From Nissolia schottii (lineage: Eukaryota > Streptophyta > Magnoliopsida > Fabales > Fabaceae), in assembly GCA_003254905.1 (NCBI GenBank), contig QANU01065991.1, positions 69,141 through 133,140 of the forward strand: 64,000 nt of DNA. The letters run 5' to 3'. Below, piece after piece: positions 24,748 through 37,389 of this stretch. Under the pieces are notes generated by a model. It did not search any database. It saw only the letters and a program-made list of their open reading frames with translations, and was not told the origin of the DNA. Position numbers and translations under genes: made by a program. Within the stretch, counting starts at the first letter, position 1. Each line of letters opens with the position of its first letter.

Positions 24748-25939
24748 TAATAGTAGTCCATTCATCAACTTACATAAACTTGAAACTTAATTGTTCTCTC
24801 AATTTCTATTTCTAGGTATTCATATCATTAGAAAACATTTTTATATGATCTACTTAATAATATTACTTTTATAATTAAAAATTTTTGCTCACTAAAAGTT
24901 TGAATATAAATTGATTTAATATAAATTTAGATTTGATTCAACGTTTGATCATATGAACAGTCTTATGTTCAAATTGTGTAAAATTTCTATACATCACACA
25001 GATACATAGGCTAGTTTCTCTTAAAGGTTAAGTTTAAAGGTGGGCCTACATAAATCGATCAGATCTAAATCATGTCTCACTAAACCACCAAATAACCGCT
25101 ATTCCAAATCTCCACCAACCCAAATCGCAATCAAATTAGCGTTTTTCATCCGTGTCTTCTTGGGATTAGCTTGAAATTGGATATCTTTCTCTCACAAACC
25201 CCTTCCCTCTCTCCATTCCTCTCCCTCTTCCTGTATCTCCATACTTGTCTTTATTATTTATATATGATAAAATATCAATTTTTATTCTCTGCATATCATC
25301 TTTATAAATACCGTCGATTTAGTTACTAAAAATTGATATTTTACCATATAAATGAATTTTATTTTATGTAATATTTTCATTACATTTTTTAAGCATATAT
25401 ATCGGCGTTTATTCGGTCTAAAAAAAAGAAGCATCGAATGCATTATGTGCATAACATCACGTCATGACAAACGCATCATTGCCCCGTCTTTTAATTAATT
25501 ATATATAGCCGAAGACTAATTGAGATTGACATACAAACCGAAAAAAGCATAAAAAGATTAAAAAAAAAGAACATGTCAAATTTAAAGAAATCTTAAATAA
25601 TCCAAGGGATTGAATAATTTACAGAGAAGAAAAATCCGTTGACATTTGAGGGTTTGAGTTTGTTGTTCTCCATGTTGACAAGGCCATGGATCTCGCATCT
25701 CTTGTACCCTTCATAAACTAGGTTATTATTATATGCTAGGCAAAACTATGCTATGCCATATTATTCTAATGGGCTGACACAAACAAGAAGTGATTAGTCT
25801 TATTTGTTATCTCAATAAGTTGTCAAAGGCTTGCCGCTTGTCCATATAATCATAACACGGCAACGTTGATGACAAGAAGTGTTGATCTCTCTATCTTTTC
25901 TAAGAGGAAGCCATCTTGTGAGACAGTGTCACTTAACAA
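24748..25939. other. 5' flank of the KC1-type channel gene
   Basis: AT-rich DNA upstream of the start codon at 25940. I see no second gene. The promoter is presumably in its last few hundred bases, but no TATA box could be assigned with confidence. Confidence 0.4.
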
Positions 25940-28900
25940 ATGTCGTTGACACTTCTAGCCAGAAGACGTTCGAGTGGCGAAATAAGGAACTTGGCCTCAG
26001 TTTCCAGCAGCCTGTTACCAGCGTTTGGCACCACCTTTGATGAAGGATACTTCAACCTCAAAAAGTATGTCATTACTCCCTATGACCGCCGATATCGGTA
26101 CGTATGTATATCAATCCATGTTTGATTTTCAAGAAGTAACACTTAATCAATTAATTCTGCTGATTAGTAGAAGTGAAAATTTCTTGTTTCCAAAACTCTA
26201 AAATCAATTCTATATGTTTTTACGTGAAAATCAAACATGTTATTATTCCCAGAGAAATTGTAACTGTTCCTCTAATGTTTGGAAATAGGAGCAAGGGAAA
26301 CCTTTTGTTCCAAAATTACCTCAGAATTTCTCTTACCTTGACATAATTAGTTATTGGAATTTCATTTATATATGCATATTAATAGAGTTGGAATTTGTGA
26401 ATTAGGTTGTGGCAAACGTTCCTAGCGGCATTGGTGGTGTACTCTGCGTGGGCATCTCCATTCGAGCTAGCCTTCAGAGAACAGTCAACTGGGGCGCTGT
26501 TGCCATTTGATCTCGTTGTCGATGCCTTCTTCGCCGTTGACATAGTCCTCACTTTCTTTGTGGCTTACTTGGATAAATCAACTTATCTCCTCGTTGATGA
26601 CCATAAGAAGATTGCTGTCAGGTAGAAAAATTTAATGACCCTAACCTGCAACTATGGGAACATATATGTTTCTTTATATTTCCTTTTATTCAAGGTTTTT
26701 GCTTTTTCATTTCAACAGATACGTCACCAAGTTACACTTTGCCATGGATCTAGCATCCACTCTGCCGTTTCAGCAGATAGTCCAAATTGTGACAGGCAAA
26801 CCACACAGAAACGAGGTCTTCGGTTTCCTAAATATGCTTAGACTGTGGCGATTGAGGCGCGCTAGCGAACTCTTCAAAAGGTACATTTAAAAATGAAAAA
26901 TTGAAATTAGAACGAAACAAATTAAATACACTCAAATATGTATCACTCACAGGGGTGTAAATTAGAACGATTTAATAGGAGCCTGAGCTAGCTGATTACA
27001 GACGTGAAATAAATTCGAGTTACTACCATGCCATACACTTAGAACAGTTCACTGTATGCATTTTAATTTAATATAAGAAAACTTATTTACAATGTTTGAA
27101 TTGAATTGCGTAAAGAAATTCAAAGTCTGTAATCATAGGGTAACATACAGATCTTAATTCATAAATCTCATAATAAAAAATATTACAAACCAATTTCTAA
27201 ATATTTGGAAAAGTTAAAACAATCCACTTACCAAAAGCCTATATCTCCTACTAATTCTTTTATCACATTTATCAAATTTACTTGAGAAATTTTAGTATTG
27301 ACACAAGTTTTAACTCATCACTTTTTAACACATAATAAAAGTGAGTTTTATCATTTTTATTGTGTGTTCTACCAAGTATTATTAGAATAAATTTGGCTAA
27401 TGAGACATAGAAACAGAGACATAAAATATAGGACTAAAAGTCAGTCTTGTATTCTGTTTAATAATTATATACAAGACACAATTTATTGTATTCGTATCAT
27501 ATTTAGTTTTGTGGTGATAAGACATAAATATGACAAATGACTTAAAATACCATTTGTTTCTCCTAATCACTCGTCAATAATTTCATTAAAACTCTATCTT
27601 TGTCTTTGTTTTTGTCTCCTAACAAAACGAAAATACAAAAAATACATTAATTTTCTAAGACACAAATTTTTGTACATGTCTTTATAATCAAATACGATTA
27701 TGTATCTCTATGTCTCTATATTTATATCATGTATCACTTACTAAACACAGTTTTAAGTTCTACCAAGTGAGACCTATTTTGATTGTGTCTTTTTTTATCA
27801 TGTGTCTAATAATAATGTTTTGAAAAAAAAATGTGAACTTATTTTGGTGCATCATTTATCACTGGGAACATTTATCTTAGTATAGAGCATACAAGGGCGA
27901 AAGCCCAAACTAGAAAACCAGGACACCAATGGACAGGCTTTGGAAAGTTTCATGACCACGGAAAAATAAATAAAGGGTTTTACTCTAATACTCTATCAAA
28001 ATTTAAAAGTATTGGCATCTTATAAATATTTGTAGTTGAGAATTATCCCATTAACTTAAATTTTAAATATATAAATAAATCATAACAATAAATACTCTCA
28101 TGAAAACATAACTAGCGGAGGAAGTACCATAAATAAACAAATAAAGGCAGAGAAAGTTTAAACCTAAAAGGAATGACATTATGCACGTAATTTGCTACGT
28201 GTTTAGCTACTCCTACTGAAACTTCTAATTATTTTCCAGGCTAGAGAAAGACATACGAATTAGCTACTTTGCGACAAGATTGTGCAAACTTGTATGCGTA
28301 AGTCAACCACTAAATCTTCTCTTTGGGCCCCGAGTAATACGAGTAATTTTGGCATAAACACAAACCTAATACATTTAAATTTAAGCACACTCAAAAAATA
28401 TGGGTCTGATAAGTTTTACAATCACATGTTTATGAGTTCCGTCAATTTTTTTTAAGTGTGCCTAAATCCAAATTATTAGGTTCATTATACCGATACAAGA
28501 ATTTTCCCAATTACCAAATTGGCTAATGTAAGTTTATTCAGGATTCACTTTATTGTTGCTTTGTCATAGGTGACGCTATTTGCAGTGCACTTCGCAGGCT
28601 GCATATATTATTGGTTGGCTGTCCATCACAAAACACCCGAACATACATGGATCGGGGAGCAAGTGCCGGATTTTAAACAGAGGAGCGTCTGGTTGGGTTA
28701 CACCTATTCCATGTACTGGTCAATTGTAACTCTTTCCACTGTTGGCTATGGAGATCTTCATGCAGTGAATACAACGGAGAAGATTTTCAATATTTTATAT
28801 ATGCTGTTTAACATTGGCCTCACAGCATATATAATCGGAAACATGACAAATCTGGTGGTTCATAGCTCCGTCCGAACCTTTGCCATGGTACTTCTTTGTT

Positions 28901-31900
28901 TTCCTACTGAGGATTTTCATGCACGCTTAATTTATAATAGAAGAAATATTCAATTTTTTGGAGGATCAAATTCATGTGTTGATACTTTTGAAGATTGATT
29001 TGCTAATCTTGAGAGAAAAATTACCAATAATTTGCGATATGAGTACCTCAGATGAGAACATAAATTGCATGTTCCAAAAAAAAAGGTAAATTGCCGACAC
29101 ATACAGTAGTCTGCCAAAAGAAAGAAAGTTACAAAAACCAACTCACAGTGCAACAATACTAGAAAGCTTAAGGCATGCTTTACAGTGAATATGGGATGGA
29201 GAAAAGAGAAAAGAAAAAATGAGGACATGCATCTGGCTATATCTATTATTTAAACCCTCTCATTTTGAACCTTTTAAGTCGAATGGGATTTAATTTTTTG
29301 AAAACTGTAAACGGGAAGTTATTAGAGAAATGCCTAGATAAAATACGCATATTAGAACACCTTTCGTCCTTAAAACTTATGTGAGTGGCTATCCCAAAAT
29401 TACTAATATTTTTCACCTCTTGGCTTGACAGAGGGATGCCTTTAACAGAATGTTACAATATGCAAGCAAAAATAAACTCCGAGAAGGCTTGAAAGAGCAA
29501 ATGTTGGCACACTTGCAACTGAAGTTTAAGACAGCAGAGCTACAGCAAGAAGAAGTACTACAGGACCTGCCTAAAGCCATTAGATCCAGTATTGCCCAGC
29601 ATCTTTTCCACAACGTGGTTGAAAAAGCATATTTATTTAAAGGAGTATCTGATGATTTTATCACCCAGCTGGTACAAGCTTTTTCCTTTTTATCTTCTAT
29701 TTCGCAATAGAGTAAACATCTCAACAGCAACTAATAGGTGATGACCTCATGGCACTTAATCACACAGGTGTCAGAAATGAAAGCAGAATACTACCCACCT
29801 AAGGTTGATATTGTTTTGCAAAATGAGATGCCAACATATTTCTACATTTTGGTATCTGGATCAGTGGTAAAACATCTATATCTTACTCAAATCCTACCCT
29901 TATACCAGGCTTAACAGCAAAACTGAACTATTTCTAACTGCAGGATGTGTTGCTACACAAGAATGGAGCCGAACAGGTAATGTTAAAATTTTTTTGTGGA
30001 GTAGAAATAACATATTCAAAGGAACGTAAAATGTTAATAATGCAAACTTCAAGACACCTAAAGGTTTGAAATTTGAAAGAGAAAGTATAACTCACAACAA
30101 AGAAAGTATCATGTGGAAGAAAATGGTTGAAAAAGAAGATAAAGATAACAAAGAAAGTATCTCACAGACCTGCATTACAACATTATGCTACCTGGAATAG
30201 AAGTCATTTTGTAGGTCATGTTTTCTTTACAAAATGAAGAGCTTTTGTCTTTAAATGCTTCCTGGTAACCTGTGGAAGCAAATATATCAAACTAAGTTAA
30301 ACTCTTTGAACTGTGTCTGGAGAACATGTCCATCAGATATTTAAATTTTAAATTAAACAGATCATGTCATAAGAAGCAAAATGCACAACGGTAGATAGCA
30401 AGAAGAAAATTAGAGAACTAAAGAAGAGATTAGGAGACTAAAAGAATAATGATTTAAACAAGTTTACATGTTTCCAAGCCTACATTGCATGAGTGAGCTC
30501 ATTGAAGTTTTTTCAGGTTTTGTTCACACTAGAACCTGGGGGCATGGCAGGAGAAATAGGTGTGATGTTTAATATTCCACAACCTTTTACAGTGAGAAGT
30601 AGGAGGCTCTCCCAGGTCATACAAATCGATCATCATCATTTCAAGCAGATGGTGCAACCATTTAGTGATGATGGCAAGGCAATCATTAGCAACTTTATTC
30701 AGGTATGGAGATTCATACACACATAACAACAGACAAACAGAAACACAAGGGCGCACACACATTCTGTTTCCATTAGAAAGTTAATAACTTTTGCACATGT
30801 CAAATTTGAGAGTAATATATAACCCAAATCCCCAGTTTTTACAGAAATTACTATTTACATATGGATATTATTATATGTTGGATGAAATGCCACAATTAAT
30901 GAAATCAATCTGAATTCCCTTCATCCAAACTTCATATATGTATCCCTATTCCCATGTCTACAAGCCCATATGTTTTTATTTTAATGCTGGTTCTTCTACT
31001 CTCAGTATTTGAAGGGCCTAGAAGGCAGGGTGGTAGAAGAAGTACCATATTTAACAGAATTGCTGGGCGGCCTGAGTATTGAGGTATATCTTTCATCCAC
31101 TAAAACTTTTGACAAATCTATGCGAGAAGCATAACCTTTTGTCAATGCGCAAATATAGTACAAATTAAAAAAGAAAAAGGTGCACCAAACTCATTGGATT
31201 TTAAACGTTGCATGCTCAAAGCTAAAACCTTAGACTCATTTTCAGGGCACAGACAAATAGACCAATTATATTTTGGCCGGTTATGTACGCATGCTGATCA
31301 TTGTGTGTTTCTTGCAGCAAATAACACAAAATGAGGGCCCGCTTGATGAAGTTTCAAGACATCATGAAGATGATCCTTATGAAGAAGGTAAACTTAATCC
31401 AGTGTCGAGGGAAAAAAAATAAATAAATAAGAGAGACATTCAGGGTTCAATAAAACAGCACCCCAGAAACATTGATGTGCGCACACATGAAGTGGGGGAA
31501 AGAGAGAGAGAGAGTGAGATTTCAACTAAATATATGAAATTGGATTATGTTATATCAATTATTTGGTAGAGGCACAAAATCAATCCTTGGTTATGCAGCA
31601 AAGCAACATCCTCGTTGTAGCTAGCTATCCAGATCTTCGTCATGAATAAAACCAGCTCCATAGCAATCTTAGTATGCAACCGCACATAACTGGAATCGCC
31701 TGATATATAAAGGTTGTCTAGGTTGCTTTCTTCGCTTAATCACTCTGTCCAAAACTGATAAGGCTATGGAAGTTGTCAAATATTTCACCTAGATTTTCTG
31801 ACATAGATGGCATTATGTACCTTCTTACCTAAATAAGTAGCACACTCATGCTACTAATTGCAGGAAAAACAGGAAATTCCAATATACTGTCAAGCCCGGC

Positions 31901-32457
31901 CCCCATTAGAGTTAAAATCCACGGATACCATCCCAATGAAAACACAACAGGAAACGAAGCAACACCAAAGCTCATAATTCTCCCAAATTCAATAGAAGAG
32001 CTTTTCATAGTCGCAGGTATGGCTAAATATACATTCAAGATGCATACATGCCTCCAAAAGATTATGGCTGAATTGAAATTTTGAAAAACAAAGATTATTT
32101 AAAACATTTTACAGATTTCCAAAAATGAAAAAACCATCAGACACCACACAATACTAGTTACTACCAGTGCAAATCAAAATTGATCCACAAGGAGTAATGT
32201 TCTGCAATGAAAATCTTAGTATTTCAAATACCCACAATAATGCTAGAATGATTTTACTATTATAGTTATATTCATAGAATCGAACATATTGAGGCAACAA
32301 CAAAACACAATAACAAGACAACTAAGTTGAGTTTTGTTAATGTGTTTATGCAGAGAAAAAGTTCGGAAAAAGAGGAAGCAAAGTTCTCATGTCTGATGGC
32401 TCAGGAGTAGAAGAATTAAGTGCCTTAAGAGAGGATGACGAGTTATATATCTTCTAA
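25940..32457 (+). CDS. KAT3: KC1 (KAT3)-type Shaker K+ channel subunit
   Basis: Complete gene with 13 exons: 25940-26097, 26406-26621, 26719-26880, 28240-28297, 28570-28887, 29432-29671, 29768-29866, 29944-29976, 30517-30702, 31006-31083, 31318-31387, 31864-32016 and 32354-32457 (TAA), 1875 nt, 624 residues, all GT/AG. The N-terminus [16 protein letters not shown] resembles Arabidopsis KC1 (about 660 residues). Six membrane segments lie at roughly residues 55-280, with an S4 voltage sensor [15 protein letters not shown] near 165-179 and the selectivity filter TVGYGD near 255-260. A cyclic-nucleotide-binding-like domain follows at about 375-485 ([27 protein letters not shown]). A C-terminal KHA domain lies at about 540-624 ([12 protein letters not shown], ending DDELYIF). 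There are no ankyrin repeats, as in KAT/KC1. KC1 proteins are known as silent plasma-membrane subunits that modulate AKT1/KAT1-type channels; that role is inferred here. The downstream neighbour converges 198 bp away. Confidence 0.92.
27381..27755. mobile_element. Possible MITE in intron 3 of the channel gene
   Basis: The left edge reads TTTGGCTAATGAGACATAG and the right edge, reversed, gives TGTTTAGTAAGTGATACATG, with AGAGACATA repeats inside both arms. This looks like an imperfect inverted-repeat MITE of about 370 bp. No clean target duplication was seen. Confidence 0.4.
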
Positions 32458-32655
32458 TGATCAAATCAAACATACATTGACTAGAGCCTGCTCTGGTCTC
32501 TGAGATATGTTGCTGATTTTCATCAAGAATCTTGACCAAACAATTTTGGGATGCACTATAACTGTATTCCAACCAGAAAGAAACTATCGATTGGATTTCG
32601 AGGAGACTGATTTGTTGTATAAAATTCCAGAATAATACCTTAGGGTTAGAGCGTT

Positions 32656-32811
32656 TTAGTCCCTGTTGAGCATGTCAAGAACAGCATAAGCAGCTTTTTG
32701 GACGTGATCCTTCTCTTCGTCCAAGGCTTTTTTCTTCTCCAGAGCATAACCTTTACATTTCTCTATCTCTTCCTCTATCACAACCGAATTTTGGTTAATT
32801 TCACTGCAACC

Positions 32812-32854
<43 letters not shown>

Positions 32855-33352
32855 ATGCACAAAATTCTGTTAGAGGACTTAAGGCAACAAATTAATAGTA
32901 ATAGTCATTTAAAGAAAAAAAAAATTTTAAAAATGAAAGACATATCGATAGTTAATAAATAATAGATTAGGAATCTCACTTTATCATCTTAAGCATGTTC
33001 TCCATGATCGCTTGCGCTTCGTTTGATATGTCTTCACGATTTTAGCGGAACAGCGAGAATCCAAATCAGATGGAAAAAAAAAAATCAATCGTCGGAAAAC
33101 GAAGCGTAGCTTAGAATTACTATTATATTACACAGACGCAATTATTCCTTTGGAACTTACAACTCCAAGATCGCATCGCATGCGATTAGAATGAACAATT
33201 AGGTTTTAACAATTTGAAGCGATTATCAGCTGGATTAAAGCTCGAATTGACGAGTGCAGGTGAATCAATGGCTCACCGTAGACGAGAGTACAAAGGTGAT
33301 TTTCCGGTTCTGGTTGTAGAGGTGGAGCAGGAACTGGATCTGAAGCTGCCAT
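32656..33352 (-). CDS. Small conserved-looking coiled-coil protein, 91 residues
   Basis: Three minus-strand exons, 33352-33277, 33031-32980 and 32803-32656 (stop), with GT/AG introns and joining phases, 276 nt in all. The start is ATGGCAGCTTC, the first Met after a probable TATA box and leader. The protein is a Pro-rich N-terminus (PVPAPPLQPEPENH), then LCTLVYDISNEAQAIMENML, then a Glu/Lys-rich, heptad-like helix (EEEIEKCKGYALEKKKALDE) and a tail ending AVLDMLNRD. Splicing that restores a compact open frame argues for a real gene. I do not recognise the family with confidence; a short unnamed plant protein family fits. There is no signal peptide or membrane segment. It converges on the K+ channel gene, so the two 3'UTRs probably lie back to back or overlap. 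Confidence 0.75.
32815..32850. repeat. (GA)n microsatellite in intron 2 of the small gene
   Basis: A run of about 17 GA dinucleotides (CT on the coding strand) 12 bp upstream of the exon-3 splice acceptor, where it may form or extend the polypyrimidine tract. Length variation could affect splicing. Confidence 0.85.
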
Positions 33353-33478
33353 CGCCGTCGTTGAGAACCTCGATCTGAGTCCACACTCGGTCACTGCCTG
33401 CGGTTGCTTCTTCGCTTCCGATGGAGATTCAAATGATGACAACGAACGCGCGTTTTTTCCCCCGTTTTCGAATTTGTT

Positions 33479-33490
33479 GTATTTATAGGG
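33479..33490 (-). promoter_or_regulatory. Probable TATA box of the small gene
   Basis: The minus strand reads CCCTATAAATAC, a good plant TATA box about 127-138 bp upstream of the start codon, leaving room for a leader of about 100 nt. Confidence 0.55.
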
Positions 33491-34481
33491 GGGAAAAAAA
33501 AGAAGTGAAAGCTTGTATTCAGTATTTTGCACTTGATCGGCTTCGTTTTTCTCAGGCCCATTTTGGGTTTTTTGGGTCAGACGGCCCAGTATTGTGATGC
33601 TTTTTTTCATTGTAGAAAAATGGGAATCACAATGTAGACCAGTTTCCCTTTGCTTGGTTTGAAAGAAATGAGAGAGAAAGAAATAGAGGGGTTAAAAAAA
33701 ATGAGAATATTATCATTTTCTCTTTGATAAAAGAGAAAATAGAAAGGAAAAAAAAAATGGGTGTCCAACCCAAAAAAAAAAAAATACAAAATCTCCACTT
33801 TGGAGAGAAAACTAAAGATGACGACTGTTTTTTTATTAAAATTATAATTTTATTCTTATTTATTTCTCCATTTTTAGTTATAGTAAGGATCTATGTAACA
33901 CTATCGTGGATACATGATAAGATACAAAAACATGGACACAGCATATATATTAATGTTTATATTTTTATTAAAGTTAAACTATCAATTTTCAATTTTTTAC
34001 TCTTTCTTAATATATGAAATATTATAAATAGTTTCATGTGTAAACACTTATTAATTTTTTAAAGATCCATATTCTTGTACATTATTTAATATTTAAAATA
34101 TTTTTTTTCGGACATAGCCCGAAAAACTTTTAAATATAACTCAAACACGAATGGATACGGCAAATTATAAACATTTTATTTAAACACTTTTAAATACATG
34201 AAGCAAAATATTTAGACGAATGTCCTCAAGTGTCAATGTCTACCGTGTGTTAAACATATAGATATGACAATCTCATAAGTTACCCTATGTCTTAGATAAG
34301 AATTTATAACTAAGCCACCACCTTAGCCTCGTCAATCATATTATCGTTGGCAAATGACAAGTAACTTTTTGGGCTAAGTGAACTCTTGCTTATAGCAAGT
34401 GACCTAGTTTATATATTTGTCTAATTTTTCTTTTTGATATAACACTTTTTCCAGTTAATCCTATTAAATAGTATGACAAAT
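33491..34481. other. Intergenic, nothing recognised
   Basis: AT-rich DNA with A/T homopolymer runs. No coding signal or transposon termini were seen. Confidence 0.5.
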
Positions 34482-35711
34482 CTCTAACTTAATTCCTTTG
34501 GATTTCAATTTTAGTCAACTTCGACTCTCCTAAAAAAAATTTAGACAATTTTATTCTCCTCAATTCAAAAAATTGGACACATTAGTCGTTCCGTCTATTT
34601 CACTAACGGTGGTGGATGATGTGACGGTCAACAGAACAACATGACAAGTTAATCGCCACATCACCCATTTTCACATAGGTAAGCGAGACACATGAACCCC
34701 CAAATTTTTTCGGCCAATTTTGTCTCTCTCAATTCAAAAAATTAGTCTTGTTAGTCCTTCTATTCGCTTGACTTACAATGTTTGTTGATGTGACGGTTAA
34801 TGTGCCACATCGCTTTGTTAACCATTGGATTTTTTGAGTCATTTATTAGGAACCTTGTTCAGGTATAAAATATGTGCAACATCATATAATAATAACACTA
34901 GTAGCCTAGTGGTTAAGGTGTCAACCGCACACATGAAAGGATGCTTACGTGGAAGGAGGTGTCGTGACGGTTAACAGAGCTATTAAAATTTTAATAGACT
35001 TAACATAAATTTAATAAGGCACGCGGTTAAGGTGTCAGTCTCACATATGGAAGGAAGCCTACATGGAAGGGGGTGACGTGACAGTTAACGGAGCTATTAA
35101 AATTTTAATAGGCTTAACATAAATCTAATATTAAAATTTTTATTTGTGTTTTTTTTTAATAAAGACATTTGTTTGCTTGCTAGTGGCAAAAGTTTAATTT
35201 TTTGAGTCATTTATTAGTAACACCGTTCAGGTATAAAATATATAAAATATATGCAATATCATATAACCATAACACCAGTAGCCTAGTAATTAAAGTATAA
35301 GTCTCACACATGGAATAATGCCTACGTGGAAGGGGGTAATGTAAAGGTTAACGGAGCGACGTGATACGTTAACCACTAAGTCAGTAGTCACTATTAGTTA
35401 AGGACGAAAGGACTAATGGGGCCAATTTTTTTGAATTGAGAGAGTCAAAATTAATTGAAAAAAATTTGGGAGAGCTAAGTTGACTGAAATTGAAATTGAG
35501 AATGACTAAGTTGGAGGTTCATGTGTTTCTCTTACCTAAGTGGAAGGGGGTGATGTGGCGATTAACGTGTCACGTCGTTTTGTCAACTGTCACGCCATCA
35601 ACCATCGTCTAATGTGTCTGATTTTTTGAATTGAGAGGGACGAATTGTCTGAAAAAAATTTACGAAAAACGAAATTGACAGAAATTGAAATTCAAATGGA
35701 TTAAATTGGAG
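34482..35711. mobile_element. Foldback element with nested inverted arms
   Basis: The outer arms pair: CTCTAACTTAATTC...GATTTCAATTTTAGTC (34482 on) against the reverse complement of 35560-35711. A second, inner pair (about 34690-34840 against about 35395-35530) carries the same arm sequence (CCTCAATTCAAAAAATT...TTAGTC). Between them lie three partial repeats of a TAGCCTAGTGGTTAAGG-type unit followed by ACGTGGAAGG. No transposase is present. It looks like a non-autonomous foldback or Mutator-like element. Confidence 0.7.
34906..35370. repeat. Threefold repeat with tRNA A-box-like motif
   Basis: Units start near 34906 (TAGCCTAGTGGTTAAGGTGT), 35021 (CACGCGGTTAAGGTGTCAGT) and 35278 (GTAGCCTAGTAATTAAAGTA). 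Each is followed by CACACATGG/CACATATGG and TACGTGGAAGG. The first two units also share the flank GAGCTATTAAAATTTTAATA. The head matches an RNA polymerase III A box, but no B box was found. Confidence 0.6.
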
Positions 35712-36843
35712 TTTTTTTTTCCTAAATGGGATATTTTTAAGGTGAGTTTACAAGGACTTTTAGTTACATATTAACGATTTTATATCTGCATTCGTTAAAA
35801 AATATTGTATGTATTTTTCAGACTTATCCTTAAAATACTTTTTTTTTTAAAAAACAACCTTATCTAAACCGATGTGTTAATTAAGAGACATAACGCTCTA
35901 AATCTGCCCCGTCCTTAATGAACCTATTTAACTTGACCATCCTTAATGAACCTGACATAAAGAGAACTCCTTATAACTGTGTATGTGAGGCTTCTTCAAT
36001 TAACCTTTTCACTCAGTAAATACAGTGTATCTGCCTTCTACCGCTCTGGCTAGGCATTTGCCATAAGTCACTTGCGTGTTAGGTTACAAACAAAAAATAA
36101 ATTATGCCTTCACCAATTTTCTCTCAATATTTAATTTGGGATTCGAATTTCAAAAGAAAAATTAGTTTTTCATTTTTGTCACATAGATATGTGGCATTTG
36201 GAATAGAATATGTGCCTAAAGGTTAGTTGAGTGGCATGTACTATATACTTTCAACTTCACGTGTATTCATCACTAAACCGACGGCAGAGGTCACGAAAAC
36301 CATACAAAATTGCATAAAATAATACTGCGTTTCATAATCCCCCAGCAAGAATTTTTTGGTAATTGGAACATAGGAAGCCTCGCATAGAGACGTTAAAGGA
36401 AATCATAGCACCAAAAGAATATAGTAGTGGTAACATAATAAATTAGGGAAGATGATGACGGCACAAAATAAATTTTGTTCCCTTTTTTTTATTGGTGAAT
36501 TGGGTAGCTCATCGATAATTATTTATTTATTTTGTGTTGTTTACCGAATGTGTCTGGCAAATGTCCAACAAGGGTTATATGTTTGTTTAATTGAGATCGA
36601 TATACAATGCATATTGTGCTGATCAAGTGGTCAGTATAGAAACTGCAGCAGCAAGCAAGAATTTATTATTTATTTAATTCAACTATAATGTTTCATTGCT
36701 CCGGTTGTATTGAAACTAATGGAAACATCTAACGGGGAGGATTCCGCTTCTAATAGATAGATAAAAGTGATTAAAGTATATGGCGAATAAAATAAATTGT
36801 AATGTTGATGTATAAATTTATAAAAATGTTTGTTGGAACACAC
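35712..36843. other. Intergenic, nothing recognised
   Basis: AT-rich DNA between the foldback element and the copia element, including a short local duplication of CCTTAATGAACCT near 35911-35952. No gene was supported. Confidence 0.5.
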
Positions 36844-37289
36844 TGAAATTTCAGCAGCATGAAGCAAAGTGAAAAACACAATGCAGGAAGCTCGAGAAAG
36901 CTGAGAGAAAATGAAAGAAAATGAGAGAAAATTGAAATGGCTCAAATGATGAGTTGTGTAAAATAATTCTTTACATTACTTTGAGAATGATTATAGTATA
37001 TATACAAACTGAATCCTACTGAAATTATAATCAAATTTCATTTAAATTTACATGAAATTAAGTTAACTAACTTAACCAACATCAATAATCCCACGCGCTA
37101 CATCTAATAGCCTGGAGCCACTAACAGCTACATAACAGAATCATAACAACCCTGCTCTTGTCACTTGGCCTCAGACTTCCACTTTTCTCTTCATTTTGCC
37201 TCAACTCAATGTTGACTTTCTCAACTGATTTTCTTCAAGCTTCAGTAGGCTGCTAGCTAGCTTTGCTAATCCTTTCACCCTTGCTCACA
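36844..37289 (-). repeat. 3' LTR of the copia element
   Basis: Minus strand: starts TGTGAGCAAGGGTGAAAGG directly after the polypurine tract and ends GCTGAAATTTCA. It is highly similar to 42308-42755; by eye there are roughly 30 substitutions plus a 12-base indel, so the insertion is not recent. Confidence 0.85.
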
Positions 37290-37300
37290 CTCCCCCTCAA
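37289..37300 (-). other. Polypurine tract of the copia element
   Basis: The minus strand reads TTGAGGGGGAGT, the usual plant copia primer site for plus-strand DNA synthesis, immediately before the 3' LTR. Confidence 0.8.
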
Positions 37301-37389
37301 GCTGCAGCATGAAAATTGATCATGCTCAGCTTGCCAAGTAAATGATTGAAAGATCCTAGAGCTAATGGCTTTGTGAATATGTCAACAAT

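Noticed and set aside
31495-31520. Short GA tract considered as part of a repeat array or CRISPR-like structure
   Set aside because: Simple dinucleotide slippage only. No spaced direct repeats exist in the window, and CRISPR is not expected in a plant nuclear genome.
33724-34017. 97-residue ORF
   Set aside because: AT-rich, Lys/Ile/Phe-biased composition typical of random frames in intergenic plant DNA.
34906-34945. Functional tRNA gene
   Set aside because: Only an A-box-like head is present; no B box, acceptor stem or anticodon arm could be formed.
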